A stretch of 59,539 nt of DNA from JAIRVZ01 sp031553755 (GTDB taxonomy: Bacteria; Bacteroidota; Bacteroidia; Bacteroidales; Azobacteroidaceae). The position numbers were made by a program, and so were the translations under genes. The stretch is taken from the NCBI GenBank assembly GCA_031553755.1, contig JAVBKZ010000042.1, positions 1 to 59,539 on the forward strand, given 5' to 3'. Below are positions 9,305 through 17,908 of the stretch, in pieces. The notes under the pieces are model-generated. The model did no database searches, was not told where the DNA came from, and saw nothing but the letters and a program-made list of their open reading frames with translations. Each line of letters opens with the position of its first letter. Position 1 is the first letter of the stretch.

Positions 9305-10381
9305 TTACTCAAACTGACCGTTTAGTAATTGATTTTTGTTAATTCGTTCTTCCAATATTGTAACATACTTAGAAATAAGTTGAATTTCTTCTTTATTTTT
9401 CTTGTTATTTATTTCAATTAATATTTTCGTTGTTTGGGCTAATTCCAAGGCTGAATCAAAATCATCGCGCATTTCATAAGAAATTGCTAAGTTATAAGCC
9501 AAACGAGCTTTCTTTAGCGGATTTTTTTCAGAACCATATAAACTATTCCATATTTCGCTTGCTTCTATCCATTTGTTATCTTTCGCATATACAAGCGCTT
9601 CTTTCATCCGGGATTCGTAGTTAGTAAAAAGGAAACGGCTTTCTCTTTTCCAAGAAGGCACGATGTAATAGACAGCTTTTTCTCCTATGTATGAAGCAGC
9701 TTCCCTTACCATCACATTGGGAATTACATAATATATATTTAACGAATCATTATCGATTTGTGAATTATAATATAAAGTATCAGTTAAAGAAAAGCTATAA
9801 ACAGGATTTTCCGTATTTTTCAAGTAGATGTTACACACCATGTCTACAATTGTCTTTGTATTTACAAAAGTATAAAAAGGTTCAGCCGTATAACCTGTAG
9901 ATAACTTTGTTATTTCTTGATTATAATTGAACAAACACCTGTCGACAGATACAATCGCGTCTGTATTTGTTAATTCATAAATTTGTTCCGCGATTTTCGG
10001 ATTAATTTTTTTTATTTCAAGAGATGAATTATCTTTTCTTAGAGATGTTTTGTGAAATGAGACTTTTGAAAAAAAATCCGAACTTTTAATCCCTTGCGCT
10101 AACGACATGGCGCACATTGAAAAAGCGGTATCGAAATCTAACTCGATGGGAGTATTTATTTCTTTTCCTTTTTCATAGCAATGTGTTCCAAAATTTTTAA
10201 TTGCCGGTTCTGCCGTATTAGTAACAACTGTGATAGATGAAATACCACGGGGAAATGTAAATTTCGCAGGTTGTTGTGTTTCAATGCTGAAATTATAAGT
10301 GCTTGTACAAGAAGAAAAAACAAATATATATACAACTAAAAATAGTTGTAATGTAAAATGATATGTTCTTTTGTTTTTCAT
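9305..10381 (-). CDS. DUF6340-like lipoprotein
   Basis: 358 residues with a long hydrophobic N-terminus and a lipobox-like FSSC before TSTYNFSIETQQPA, so it is probably a lipoprotein. The central part (ITNTDAIVSVD-type stretch, around 130-200) resembles the DUF6340 family of Bacteroidales. The C-terminal 100 residues have TPR-like helices (ALVYAKDNKWIEASEIWNSL; ARLAYNLAISYEMRDDFDSA). The role is unknown. It lies upstream of ettA on the same strand with a 34-bp gap. The family name is from memory of the sequence pattern, so the assignment is moderate. Confidence 0.65.
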   Translation of the reverse strand: MKNKRTYHFTLQLFLVVYIFVFSSCTSTYNFSIETQQPAKFTFPRGISSITVVTNTAEPAIKNFGTHCYEKGKEINTPIELDFDTAFSMCAMSLAQGIKSSDFFSKVSFHKTSLRKDNSSLEIKKINPKIAEQIYELTNTDAIVSVDRCLFNYNQEITKLSTGYTAEPFYTFVNTKTIVDMVCNIYLKNTENPVYSFSLTDTLYYNSQIDNDSLNIYYVIPNVMVREAASYIGEKAVYYIVPSWKRESRFLFTNYESRMKEALVYAKDNKWIEASEIWNSLYGSEKNPLKKARLAYNLAISYEMRDDFDSALELAQTTKILIEINNKKNKEEIQLISKYVTILEERINKNQLLNGQFE

Positions 10382-10400
10382 GCACTTGTTTTAATTTTTA

Positions 10401-10460
10401 ACCACATAGGACACATTATTTTATTTTTCTTTCCTGTGCCCTACGTGTCTATGTAGCTAA
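10401..10460. repeat. Iterated-word inverted repeat, likely valS terminator
   Basis: ACATAGGACAC (10404-10414) pairs with GTGTCTATGT (10445-10454) with one bulged base. The right side also carries a second variant of the same word, TGTGCCCTACGTGTC. It lies just after the valS stop on the minus strand and before the next start. Confidence 0.6.
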
Positions 10461-10475
10461 AAAAACACCATGGTT

Positions 10476-13133
10476 TCAATTTTTCAGGGCAGTGATACTT
10501 TCGCGCAATGTTTTGATTTTGCTTTCCGCGTCTGCCTGTTTTTTACGTTCGTTTTCTACAATTTCGGGTTTCGCATTGGCTACAAATCTTTCGTTGCTTA
10601 ATTTCGCGATGACAGATTTCAAAAATCCTTGCAAATATACCAATTCAGTATTCAATTTTTCCAACTCTTCTTCTACATTGATATTGTGGCCGAGTGGAAC
10701 CGCGTATTCGGTTGTGCCGACAAGGAAAGAAACAGCGCCAGGCGATTTTTCCTGTGTTTGAGAAATTCCCGAAAGATTACACATTTTAATGATAATACTA
10801 TCCAAACTGTTATCGTAAGCGTTGATAACTTCCAAATTCAGGGTTTCTTTGTTAGGAATATTTTTTTGCAAACGAACGGTACGGATATTACCAATCACTT
10901 CTTTGGCTTTTTCGAAAGATGCCAAGAAGTTTTCATCATATGATTTGGCTTTAGGCATTGGAGCAACCATAATGCTTTCGCCGGTTTTTCTATCGGCCAA
11001 CGCTTGCCATAATTCTTCCGTAATGAATGGCATAAACGGATGGAGGATTCTCAATAATGAATCAAAAAAACCGAGTGTCGCTTCATACGTTTTTTTATCA
11101 ATCGGTTGTTGATAAGCCGGTTTAATCATTTCGAGGTACCAAGAAGAAAATTCATCCCAGAATAGTTTATATGCCGCCATCAACGCTTCCGACAAACGGT
11201 ATTTTTCGAGCGAATCGTTGATTTCTTCAATTGTTTTACTCAATTGAGTTTCAAACCATTCAATAGATAAACGGGAAGATTCGGGTTGAGCAATATCGGC
11301 GACTTCCCAACCTTTCACCAAACGGAAAGCATTCCATATTTTATTGTTGAAATTACGTCCTTGTTCACATAACGAATTGTCGAACAAGATATCATTTCCC
11401 GCAGGAGCAGCCAACATTAATCCCATGCGCACGCCATCGGCTCCAAATTTCTCAATCAAATCAAGCGGTTCGGGAGAATTTCCAAGCGATTTACTCATTT
11501 TTCGACCTAAACTATCTCTTACAATTCCGGTCAAGTAAACATCGTTGAAACATGGCTTTTGGCGATATTCATATCCGGAAATAATCATACGAGCCACCCA
11601 GAAAAATAAAATATCCGGTCCAGTTACCAAATCGTTGGTCGGATAATAGTATTCGATGTCTTTATTTTCCGGTTCATTGATGCCGTCAAAAACGGAAATC
11701 GGCCACAGCCAACTGGAAAACCAAGTGTCGAGGCAATCTTCATCCTGTATAAGATCAAAACCTCCCCCGTCCCCTCCCAAGGAGGGGTGTTTAATAATAG
11801 CTAAGCGACGAGCTTCTTCTTCGGAACTTGCTACAATAAATCCCCAATTTCCCCCTTGGGAGGGATTAAGGTGGGCCTTAGGTTTTATATACCAAGCCGG
11901 AATACGGTGCCCCCACCACAATTGGCGTGAAATACACCAATCTTTCACATTTTCCATCCAATGGCGGTAAGTATTTTTGAATTTAGCGGGATGCAATTTG
12001 ATGGTATCGTCCATTACCGCATCTAATGCAGGTTTTGCCAATTGTTCCATTTTCAGGAACCATTGCATGGAGAGTTTGGGCTCAATAGGTACATCGGTTC
12101 GTTCCGAAAAGCCAACTTTATTGGTGTAGGCTTCTACTTTTTCCATTAATCCGGCCGTTTCCAGATCTTTTTCAATTTGTTTGCGGACATAAAAACGATC
12201 CATTCCCGCATATTGCAGGCCATGTTGGTTCAACGTTCCGTCATCATTGAAAATATCCAATGCTTCAAGGTTGTATTTTTCGCCCAACATATAGTCGTTC
12301 ACATCATGTGCCGGAGTTACTTTCAAGCAACCTGTTCCGAATTCAATATCTACATATTCGTCTTCAATAATTGGCACTTCACGATTGGCTAATGGTACGA
12401 TAACTTTCTTGCCTTTCAAATAAGCATTTTTCGGGTCATTCGGATTGATACAGACGGCAGTATCTCCAAGTATAGTTTCCGGGCGTGTGGTCGCGACTAC
12501 AGCAAAGCCATTTTCGCCCACAATTTTATATCGTAAATAATACAATTTACCTTGTTGTTCTTTGTAATTTACTTCTTCGTCAGAAAGAGCGGTTTTTGCC
12601 GCCGGATCCCAGTTAACCATCCGAACCCCTCTGTAAATCAATCCTTTTTCGTATAGATCAACAAATACCTTGATAACGCTTTCCGAACGTTTTTCGTCCA
12701 TCGTAAAACAGGTTCTATCCCAATCGCACGAAGCGCCCAGTTTTTTCAACTGTTCGAGGATGATTCCACCATGTTTATGTGTCCATTCCCAAGCATGTTC
12801 TAAGAATTTTTCACGGGTTAAGTCGGATTTTTTAATTCCTTCGGAAGCAAGTTTAGCGACTACTTTCGCTTCGGTAGCAATCGAAGCATGATCCGTGCCG
12901 GGCACCCAGCAAGCGTTTTTTCCCATCATCCGCGCCCGACGAATCAGAATGTCCTGAATCGTATTGTTGAGCATGTGTCCCATGTGCAACACTCCGGTTA
13001 CAGTAGGAGGAGGACTTACAATCGTATAAGGTTCACGATTATCCGGTTCTGAATGAAACAAATTGTATTTCATCCAATATTGGTACCATTTATCTTCTAC
13101 TTCGGCGGGATTGTATTTGCTTGCAATTTCCAT
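10476..13133 (-). CDS. valS: Valyl-tRNA synthetase carrying two translated repeat insertions
   Basis: The start is set at the ATG at 13133 (MEIASKYNPAEVEDKWYQYW), giving 885 residues; an upstream in-frame ATG at 13244 lies before the promoter box and adds residues the family lacks. It charges tRNA-Val. The class I HIGH-type motif is GVLHMGHMLN and the KMSKS motif is GRKMSKSLGN. A C-terminal coiled coil (NVEEELEKLNTELVYLQGF) is present. Between the conserved WWGHRIPAWY and QDEDCLDTWFSSWLWP blocks, two G/C-rich palindromic repeats are translated as PKAHLNPSQGGNWG (about residues 417-429) and KHPSLGGDGGG (about 447-459). They flank a conserved VASSEEEARRLA segment. The reading frame is intact throughout, so the enzyme is presumably functional. 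Confidence 0.96.
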   Translation of the reverse strand: MEIASKYNPAEVEDKWYQYWMKYNLFHSEPDNREPYTIVSPPPTVTGVLHMGHMLNNTIQDILIRRARMMGKNACWVPGTDHASIATEAKVVAKLASEGIKKSDLTREKFLEHAWEWTHKHGGIILEQLKKLGASCDWDRTCFTMDEKRSESVIKVFVDLYEKGLIYRGVRMVNWDPAAKTALSDEEVNYKEQQGKLYYLRYKIVGENGFAVVATTRPETILGDTAVCINPNDPKNAYLKGKKVIVPLANREVPIIEDEYVDIEFGTGCLKVTPAHDVNDYMLGEKYNLEALDIFNDDGTLNQHGLQYAGMDRFYVRKQIEKDLETAGLMEKVEAYTNKVGFSERTDVPIEPKLSMQWFLKMEQLAKPALDAVMDDTIKLHPAKFKNTYRHWMENVKDWCISRQLWWGHRIPAWYIKPKAHLNPSQGGNWGFIVASSEEEARRLAIIKHPSLGGDGGGFDLIQDEDCLDTWFSSWLWPISVFDGINEPENKDIEYYYPTNDLVTGPDILFFWVARMIISGYEYRQKPCFNDVYLTGIVRDSLGRKMSKSLGNSPEPLDLIEKFGADGVRMGLMLAAPAGNDILFDNSLCEQGRNFNNKIWNAFRLVKGWEVADIAQPESSRLSIEWFETQLSKTIEEINDSLEKYRLSEALMAAYKLFWDEFSSWYLEMIKPAYQQPIDKKTYEATLGFFDSLLRILHPFMPFITEELWQALADRKTGESIMVAPMPKAKSYDENFLASFEKAKEVIGNIRTVRLQKNIPNKETLNLEVINAYDNSLDSIIIKMCNLSGISQTQEKSPGAVSFLVGTTEYAVPLGHNINVEEELEKLNTELVYLQGFLKSVIAKLSNERFVANAKPEIVENERKKQADAESKIKTLRESITALKN
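11757..11792 (+). repeat. G/C-rich palindromic repeat copy C, inside valS
   Basis: Plus-strand core CCTCCCCCGTCCCCTCCCAA followed by GGAGGGGTG. It has the same orientation and layout as copy B at 31152-31182. It is read on the minus strand as KHPSLGGDGGGF. Together with copy D it forms an imperfect inverted pair around 54 bp of valS. Confidence 0.8.
11847..11884 (-). repeat. G/C-rich palindromic repeat copy D, inside valS
   Basis: Plus-strand core TTTCCCCCTTGGGAGGGATT followed by AAGGTGGGCC, the orientation of copy A at 30708-30737. It is read on the minus strand as PKAHLNPSQGGNWG. The core CCCTCCCAAGG is shared with copy C on the opposite strand. Confidence 0.75.
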
Positions 13134-13185
13134 TGATATATTGTTTAATCTATAATTATTCAGAATGTTATCTAATTTGCGAGTG

Positions 13186-13193
13186 CAAAAATA
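13186..13193 (-). promoter_or_regulatory. -7 box for valS
   Basis: On the minus strand the sequence is TATTTTTG, matching TAnnTTTG, 53 bp before the chosen valS ATG. It supports the ATG at 13133 over the one at 13244, which would lie upstream of the transcription start. Confidence 0.55.
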
Positions 13194-13226
13194 AGAAAAT
13201 AAAGATGTATTTTGTATTTTTTTATC

Positions 13227-13234
13227 TACTTTTG
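13227..13234 (+). promoter_or_regulatory. -7 box for the HU/SPOR gene
   Basis: TACTTTTG ends five bases before the ATG at 13239, so the transcript should be nearly leaderless. It is divergent from the valS promoter. Confidence 0.55.
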
Positions 13235-13238
13235 CATC

Positions 13239-14282
13239 ATGCAAAATTTATTCTCCCATATCGCATATCTTTTAACCAAGCATGAATGTGTCATTATTCC
13301 CGAATTCGGAGCGTTGGTACATCATGTGATCATTACCCAAAGCGGGGTGACAGAGAATATTTTTGCTCCTCCGACCCTATCTCTTGGATTTAATCCGGAG
13401 CTGAAACACAATGACGGATTACTTATAAATTCGGTTAGTAAGGAACAGAAAATATCATATAATGAGGCGAAAAATATTATTCTTGATTTTTCCTATCAAT
13501 TTAAATCCCTCCTAAATGCAAAAAACGAAGTTATTGTTCCTTTGGTAGGAAATTTTAATTTGGTTGATAATAAAATAGAATTTACACCGGCGTCAGATTT
13601 ATCATCTAACGCAAATTATTTCGGATTCAAGAATTTCTATATGCCAATATTGGAAAATATAGAAAATACAGTCATCTCTAAATCCGAAGAAATTTTAATT
13701 ACAGAAGAAAAAGAACCTGTATTATTAATTCCTATAGGAAGAAAATTACTCGGAATAGTTTCTTCCGTCGCTATTATTTTGTTGTTTTTGTTGTTTTCTA
13801 CTCCAATAAATAACAAAGATATTCCGGCCCAATACGCAAGTATGTTTTATGTTTCATCAACCAATCAGGAAATAACTCCGAAAAAAAAGGCGACCGAATC
13901 TGTTGTTGTAGTAACAACTACAGAACAAATGTCCGAAAAGAAACCGGGGATTGATAACCTTAAGGCTATCAAACCTGAAACAATGAATAATAATTTGTCT
14001 GAACAAAAATCTTCCGGCAAATCGTTAAATACAGAAATCAAAACAAATGAAAGTACTTACTATATAGTTGTAGCCAGTTTCCCCACTCAACCTGACGCCG
14101 AAAAAATGCTGAAAGGATTTGAAAAAGAATTCGGCAAAGTATCTATTATATCCAAAAACAATCGTCACAGAATATATATTCAATCGTTTAACGATAAAAC
14201 CGAAGCCGAGTCTTTCCTCGAAAAATTCAGAATAAACAATCCCAAACATCAGGATGCTTGGTTGTTGAGCAGCAAAGGATAA
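13239..14282 (+). CDS. HU-CCDC81 and SPOR domain membrane protein
   Basis: The start at 13239 (MQNLFSHIAYLLTKHECVII) is chosen because the earlier in-frame ATG precedes the -7 box; this gives 347 residues. Two CCDC81-like prokaryotic HU domains fill about residues 1-135 (PEFGALVHH; PLVGNFNLVDNKIEFTP). A single membrane helix follows at about 177-195 (LLGIVSSVAIILLFLLF), then a low-complexity linker. The C-terminal SPOR domain (YYIVVASFPTQPDAEKML onward) in known families binds denuded glycan strands of peptidoglycan at division sites. A cytoplasmic HU part with a periplasmic SPOR part is the expected topology; its DNA or protein target is unknown. Confidence 0.85.
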   Translation: MQNLFSHIAYLLTKHECVIIPEFGALVHHVIITQSGVTENIFAPPTLSLGFNPELKHNDGLLINSVSKEQKISYNEAKNIILDFSYQFKSLLNAKNEVIVPLVGNFNLVDNKIEFTPASDLSSNANYFGFKNFYMPILENIENTVISKSEEILITEEKEPVLLIPIGRKLLGIVSSVAIILLFLLFSTPINNKDIPAQYASMFYVSSTNQEITPKKKATESVVVVTTTEQMSEKKPGIDNLKAIKPETMNNNLSEQKSSGKSLNTEIKTNESTYYIVVASFPTQPDAEKMLKGFEKEFGKVSIISKNNRHRIYIQSFNDKTEAESFLEKFRINNPKHQDAWLLSSKG

Positions 14283-14306
14283 TACAAACTAATTACAAAA
14301 ATAGTA

Positions 14307-14337
14307 TTGTAATATCCCCATTTTATATGTATTTTTG
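14307..14337 (+). promoter_or_regulatory. Promoter of the POT transporter gene
   Basis: TTG at 14307-14309 and TATTTTTG at 14330-14337, 23 bp start to start, match the Bacteroidota -33/-7 consensus. The ATG follows 26 bp later. Confidence 0.7.
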
Positions 14338-14363
14338 CCCGACATAACTAAAAATAAAAATAT

Positions 14364-15884
14364 ATGTTTAAAAATCACCCCAAAGGATTACTAGGAGCCG
14401 CTCTTTCGAATATGGGCGAACGTTTCGGATTCTACACCATGATGGCCATTCTTGTACTGTTTTTACAAGCAAAATTTGGATTGAACGGCACAAATGCCGG
14501 TATTATTTATTCAATCTTTTATTTTTCAATCTATATACTCGCTTTTGTGGGTGGTTTGATTGCTGATAAAACAAAAAATTACAAAGGAACCATTTTGGTT
14601 GGTCTTGTATTGATGGCTGTGGGATATGTGATTTTGGCTTACCCTACGGCTACTCCTGTGTCGGAAAATATGTTTATTCCATTGTTAACCGTTTCTTGTT
14701 TAGGATTATTCATTATCGCTTTTGGTAATGGCTTATTCAAAGGAAATCTCCAAGCTTTGGTCGGACAAATGTATGACAATCCGCAATATTCAAAAATGCG
14801 CGATTCGGGTTTTTCCCTGTTTTATATGTTTATTAACGTAGGTGCTATTTTTGCTCCCATAATAGCTGTGGCTGTCCGTAACTGGTGGGTAACTTCTCAT
14901 AACTTCATCTATGAAGCTGCGCTTCCTGATCTGTGTAACAGTGCTTTAAATGGAAATATTTCAGCCGCAGGCACTGTTGAACTCGAAAATTATGCATCTT
15001 CGATGAACTACACGGGTAGTATTCTTGATTTTGCAACCGAATACCTCAATGTGTTTGTTACCGGATTTCATTATGCATTTGCTGTCGCTATCGGAGCTAT
15101 GCTTGTTTCTTTAGCGATTTATCTATTCAATAAAAATAAATTTCCAAATCCCACACGGTATGGTGCTAAAGGAGTTGGTTCAGAAGGAGATGAAATGAGT
15201 ATACAAGAAGTGAAACAACGTCTTTATGCTTTATTTGCAGTGTTTGCAGTAGTTATCTTTTTTTGGTTTTCGTTCCACCAAAATGGATTGACTTTGACTA
15301 TGTTCGCTAAAGATTACACAGACCTGAGCGGAATTAAAATCAATCTTGGATTCACTACGTTGGTCGGGGCTGAATTGTTCCAATCAATTAATCCGTTCTT
15401 TGTCGTATTCCTCACGCCTGTTGTGTTGGCTTTATTCGGATGGTTGCGTGCCAAAGGGAAAGAGCCTTCCACTCCAAAAAAAATTGCTATAGGTATGGGT
15501 ATTGCTGCCGCGGGTTATGTATTAATGACTTTGGGTTCTTTTACCCTTCCTCTTCACTCAGAGCTTACATCAGGCATTTCTTTCGAAAAAGTAACTCCGT
15601 TCTTATTGGTTGGAACTTATTTTATCCTAACGGTTGCTGAATTATTTATTTCTCCGTTGGGGATTTCATTTGTATCAAAAGTAGCACCTCCTAAATACCA
15701 AGGTATGATGCAAGGATTGTGGCTATGTGCTACAGCAATTGGTAACTCCCTGTTGTTTATAGGTGCAATTCTCTACGAACACATTCCTATTTGGATGACT
15801 TGGTCGGTATTTGTAGTCGCTTGCCTATTGTCAATGTTCACCATGATAGGTATGTTGAAGTGGCTCGAAAAAGTGGCAAAATAA
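14364..15884 (+). CDS. POT-family proton-coupled oligopeptide transporter
   Basis: 506 residues of polytopic membrane protein of the PTR2/POT branch of the major facilitator superfamily, importing di- and tripeptides with protons. The POT signature is at the start (GERFGFYTMMAILVLFL), where E-R-F-x-x-Y is the proton/peptide motif of helix 1. A second family signature, FSLFYMFINVGAIFAP, is near residue 150. About 12-14 hydrophobic helices are visible. A long periplasmic or loop segment lies at about residues 180-225. It has its own promoter and terminator, so it is monocistronic. Confidence 0.93.
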   Translation: MFKNHPKGLLGAALSNMGERFGFYTMMAILVLFLQAKFGLNGTNAGIIYSIFYFSIYILAFVGGLIADKTKNYKGTILVGLVLMAVGYVILAYPTATPVSENMFIPLLTVSCLGLFIIAFGNGLFKGNLQALVGQMYDNPQYSKMRDSGFSLFYMFINVGAIFAPIIAVAVRNWWVTSHNFIYEAALPDLCNSALNGNISAAGTVELENYASSMNYTGSILDFATEYLNVFVTGFHYAFAVAIGAMLVSLAIYLFNKNKFPNPTRYGAKGVGSEGDEMSIQEVKQRLYALFAVFAVVIFFWFSFHQNGLTLTMFAKDYTDLSGIKINLGFTTLVGAELFQSINPFFVVFLTPVVLALFGWLRAKGKEPSTPKKIAIGMGIAAAGYVLMTLGSFTLPLHSELTSGISFEKVTPFLLVGTYFILTVAELFISPLGISFVSKVAPPKYQGMMQGLWLCATAIGNSLLFIGAILYEHIPIWMTWSVFVVACLLSMFTMIGMLKWLEKVAK

Positions 15885-15907
15885 CATCCAGGTTATAAAA
15901 AAAAGAG

Positions 15908-15949
15908 ACGGCAAACGGATAGGAAAAAAAATCTGTTTGCCGTTTTTTT
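15908..15949 (+). terminator. Intrinsic terminator after the POT gene
   Basis: ACGGCAAACGGAT (15908-15920) pairs with ATCTGTTTGCCGT (15931-15943) with one wobble pair, and is followed by a run of T. Confidence 0.85.
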
Positions 15950-15980
15950 ATCCAACACTCTTCAATATCGTTTTTTTATA

Positions 15981-15988
15981 TAACTTTG
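15981..15988 (+). promoter_or_regulatory. -7 box for pheS
   Basis: TAACTTTG, 21 bp before the ATG at 16010. It argues against the in-frame alternative start at 15986, which overlaps it. Confidence 0.6.
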
Positions 15989-16009
15989 TGCGTCAAAAAA
16001 AAGACAGAT

Positions 16010-17029
16010 ATGATAAATAAAATAAATCAATTATCGGAAGAGATAGAATCCCTCAAAGCTAAAACTAAAGAAGAATTAGAAAATCTCAGGATTAAATACC
16101 TAAGTAAAAAAGGAGAGATTTCTATTTTGATGGATGATTTCCGGAATGTCGCGGCTGAAGAAAAACGTGAAGTAGGAATGAAACTCAATGAGCTTAAAAA
16201 TAAGGCTCAAGATAAGTTTAATGAATTGAAAGAAATTTTCGAAAACGAATTTTCCGGAGATGAGAATCTTGATTTGACACGTACAGCCTATCCGTATGCA
16301 TTGGGAACACGTCATCCGTTATCAATCGTTAAAAAAGAAATTTGCGATATTTTCGGACGTTTGGGATTCAGTATCGCGGAAGGTCCGGAAATTGAAGACG
16401 ACTGGCACGTTTTTTCTTCCCTTAATTTTGCCGACGATCATCCGGCAAGAGATATGCAAGATACATTTTTCATCCAACACGGAGCTGATACGATTCTTCG
16501 TACGCATACATCTTCCGTCCAGACAAGGGTAATGGAAAAAACGCAACCTCCAATCCGGATTATTTGTCCGGGAAGAGTCTACCGGAACGAAGCGATATCT
16601 TACAGGGCGCATTGTTTTTTTCATCAGGTAGAGGCTTTGTATGTCGATAAAAATGTATCGTTTTCCGATTTACGTCAGACATTGATGTTTGTTGCAAAAG
16701 AACTTTTTGGTACGGATACTAAAATTCGTTTGCGACCATCTTTTTTTCCTTTTACAGAGCCAAGCGCTGAAATGGATATCAGTTGTAACTTATGCGGAGG
16801 AAAAGGTTGTCCGTTTTGCAAACATACCGGTTGGGTAGAGATTTTAGGTTGCGGAATGGTAGATCCCAATGTATTGGAAAATTGTGGAATTGACAGTTCG
16901 ATATATTCCGGATATGCATTAGGAATGGGAATCGAAAGAATAACCAACCTAAAATATCAGGTTAAAGATTTGCGTATGTTTTCTGAAAATGATGTCAGGT
17001 TTTTACGTCAATTTGAAGCGGCATACTGA
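16010..17029 (+). CDS. pheS: Phenylalanyl-tRNA synthetase alpha subunit
   Basis: 339 residues from MINKINQLSEEIESL, the normal PheS length. The N-terminal coiled coil (about 1-85) binds tRNA. The class II catalytic core follows, with HPLSIVKKEICDIFGRLGF, motif 2 region RTHTSSVQTR and GRVYRNEAISYRAHCFFHQ, and motif 3 GYALGMGIERI. It makes the (alpha-beta)2 enzyme with PheT, whose gene lies 10 kb away at 27165-29627 rather than adjacent. The gene has its own promoter. Confidence 0.96.
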   Translation: MINKINQLSEEIESLKAKTKEELENLRIKYLSKKGEISILMDDFRNVAAEEKREVGMKLNELKNKAQDKFNELKEIFENEFSGDENLDLTRTAYPYALGTRHPLSIVKKEICDIFGRLGFSIAEGPEIEDDWHVFSSLNFADDHPARDMQDTFFIQHGADTILRTHTSSVQTRVMEKTQPPIRIICPGRVYRNEAISYRAHCFFHQVEALYVDKNVSFSDLRQTLMFVAKELFGTDTKIRLRPSFFPFTEPSAEMDISCNLCGGKGCPFCKHTGWVEILGCGMVDPNVLENCGIDSSIYSGYALGMGIERITNLKYQVKDLRMFSENDVRFLRQFEAAY

Positions 17030-17048
17030 ATTCAATGAAGATTTGAGA

Positions 17049-17219
17049 AGAGGCCGTCTAAAAAATCGCAATATTAAGTACACGGATTATACAGATGCTC
17101 GCGGATTATAGATTTAGTTGATTTTCAGCATGAATTATTTTTTACAAATCTGTGTAAATCCGTAAAATCCGTGTAATCTGTGTAATCTGTGTGCTGATAA
17201 TACTTTTCGGACAGCCTCT
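17049..17219. repeat. Large iterated-word inverted repeat between pheS and nth
   Basis: Outer arms AGAGGCCGTC (17049-17058) and GGACAGCCTCT (17209-17219) enclose inner arms. ACACGGATTATACAGAT at 17080-17096 faces three degenerate copies of the words AATCCGTGT and AATCTGTGT at 17150-17192. It lies just after pheS and probably ends its transcript. No protein-coding frame was recognised inside. Confidence 0.7.
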
Positions 17220-17239
17220 CTTTTATTACCAATAAAACA

Positions 17240-17884
17240 ATGACTCAAAAGCAAAGATATAAGGGAGTTATCGAATGGTTCGAAAAAAACATGCCGGTTG
17301 CTGAAACCGAATTGCATTACGTCAATCCGTTTCAATTATTGGTGGCAGTAATGCTTTCCGCTCAATGTACGGATAAACGGGTCAATATGGTAACACCCGC
17401 GCTTTTTCAAGCGTTTCCCGAACCACATGTAATGGCTGTATCAAACAAAGAAACCCTACTACATTATATCAAAAGTATTTCGTATCCGAATAGCAAAGCC
17501 CAACATCTTCTTGACATGTCGAAAATGCTTATAGATGATTTTGGAGGAGAAGTTCCTGCCGACGTAAATGAATTGATGAAACTTCCCGGTGTGGGCAAAA
17601 AAACAGCGAATGTAGTCGTTTCCGTTGCTTTTGATATTCCCGCGATGCCGGTAGATACACATGTTTTCCGGGTGTCTAACCGCATCGGATTAACCAATAA
17701 TTCAAAAACACCTTTAGAAACTGAAAAAGAATTAGTTAAGCATATCCCATCCGAGTTATTATCGAAAGCACACCATTGGCTTATTTTACATGGAAGATAC
17801 GTTTGTACGGCACGCAACCCGCATTGCAATGAATGCGGATTATTTCCTTATTGTAAAATGGTCAATGTAAAGAAAAAAGGATGA
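17240..17884 (+). CDS. nth: Endonuclease III (base-excision DNA glycosylase/AP lyase)
   Basis: 214 residues, typical for Nth. The helix-hairpin-helix is LPGVGKKTANVVVSVAF with catalytic lysine K120. The catalytic aspartate is D139 in MPVDTHVFRVSNRIGL. The C-terminal [4Fe-4S] ligands are C189, C196, C199 and C205 (spacing C-x6-C-x2-C-x5-C). It removes oxidised pyrimidines from DNA. No promoter box was identified right before it; it follows the large inverted repeat. Confidence 0.95.
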   Translation: MTQKQRYKGVIEWFEKNMPVAETELHYVNPFQLLVAVMLSAQCTDKRVNMVTPALFQAFPEPHVMAVSNKETLLHYIKSISYPNSKAQHLLDMSKMLIDDFGGEVPADVNELMKLPGVGKKTANVVVSVAFDIPAMPVDTHVFRVSNRIGLTNNSKTPLETEKELVKHIPSELLSKAHHWLILHGRYVCTARNPHCNECGLFPYCKMVNVKKKG

Positions 17885-17908
17885 ATTAACTTTGAATAAT
17901 TACTTATT

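Noticed and set aside
13134..13244. N-terminal extension of valS from the upstream ATG
   Set aside because: It precedes the -7 box at 13186-13193 and overlaps the divergent gene's start region; the family start is at MEIASKYNP.
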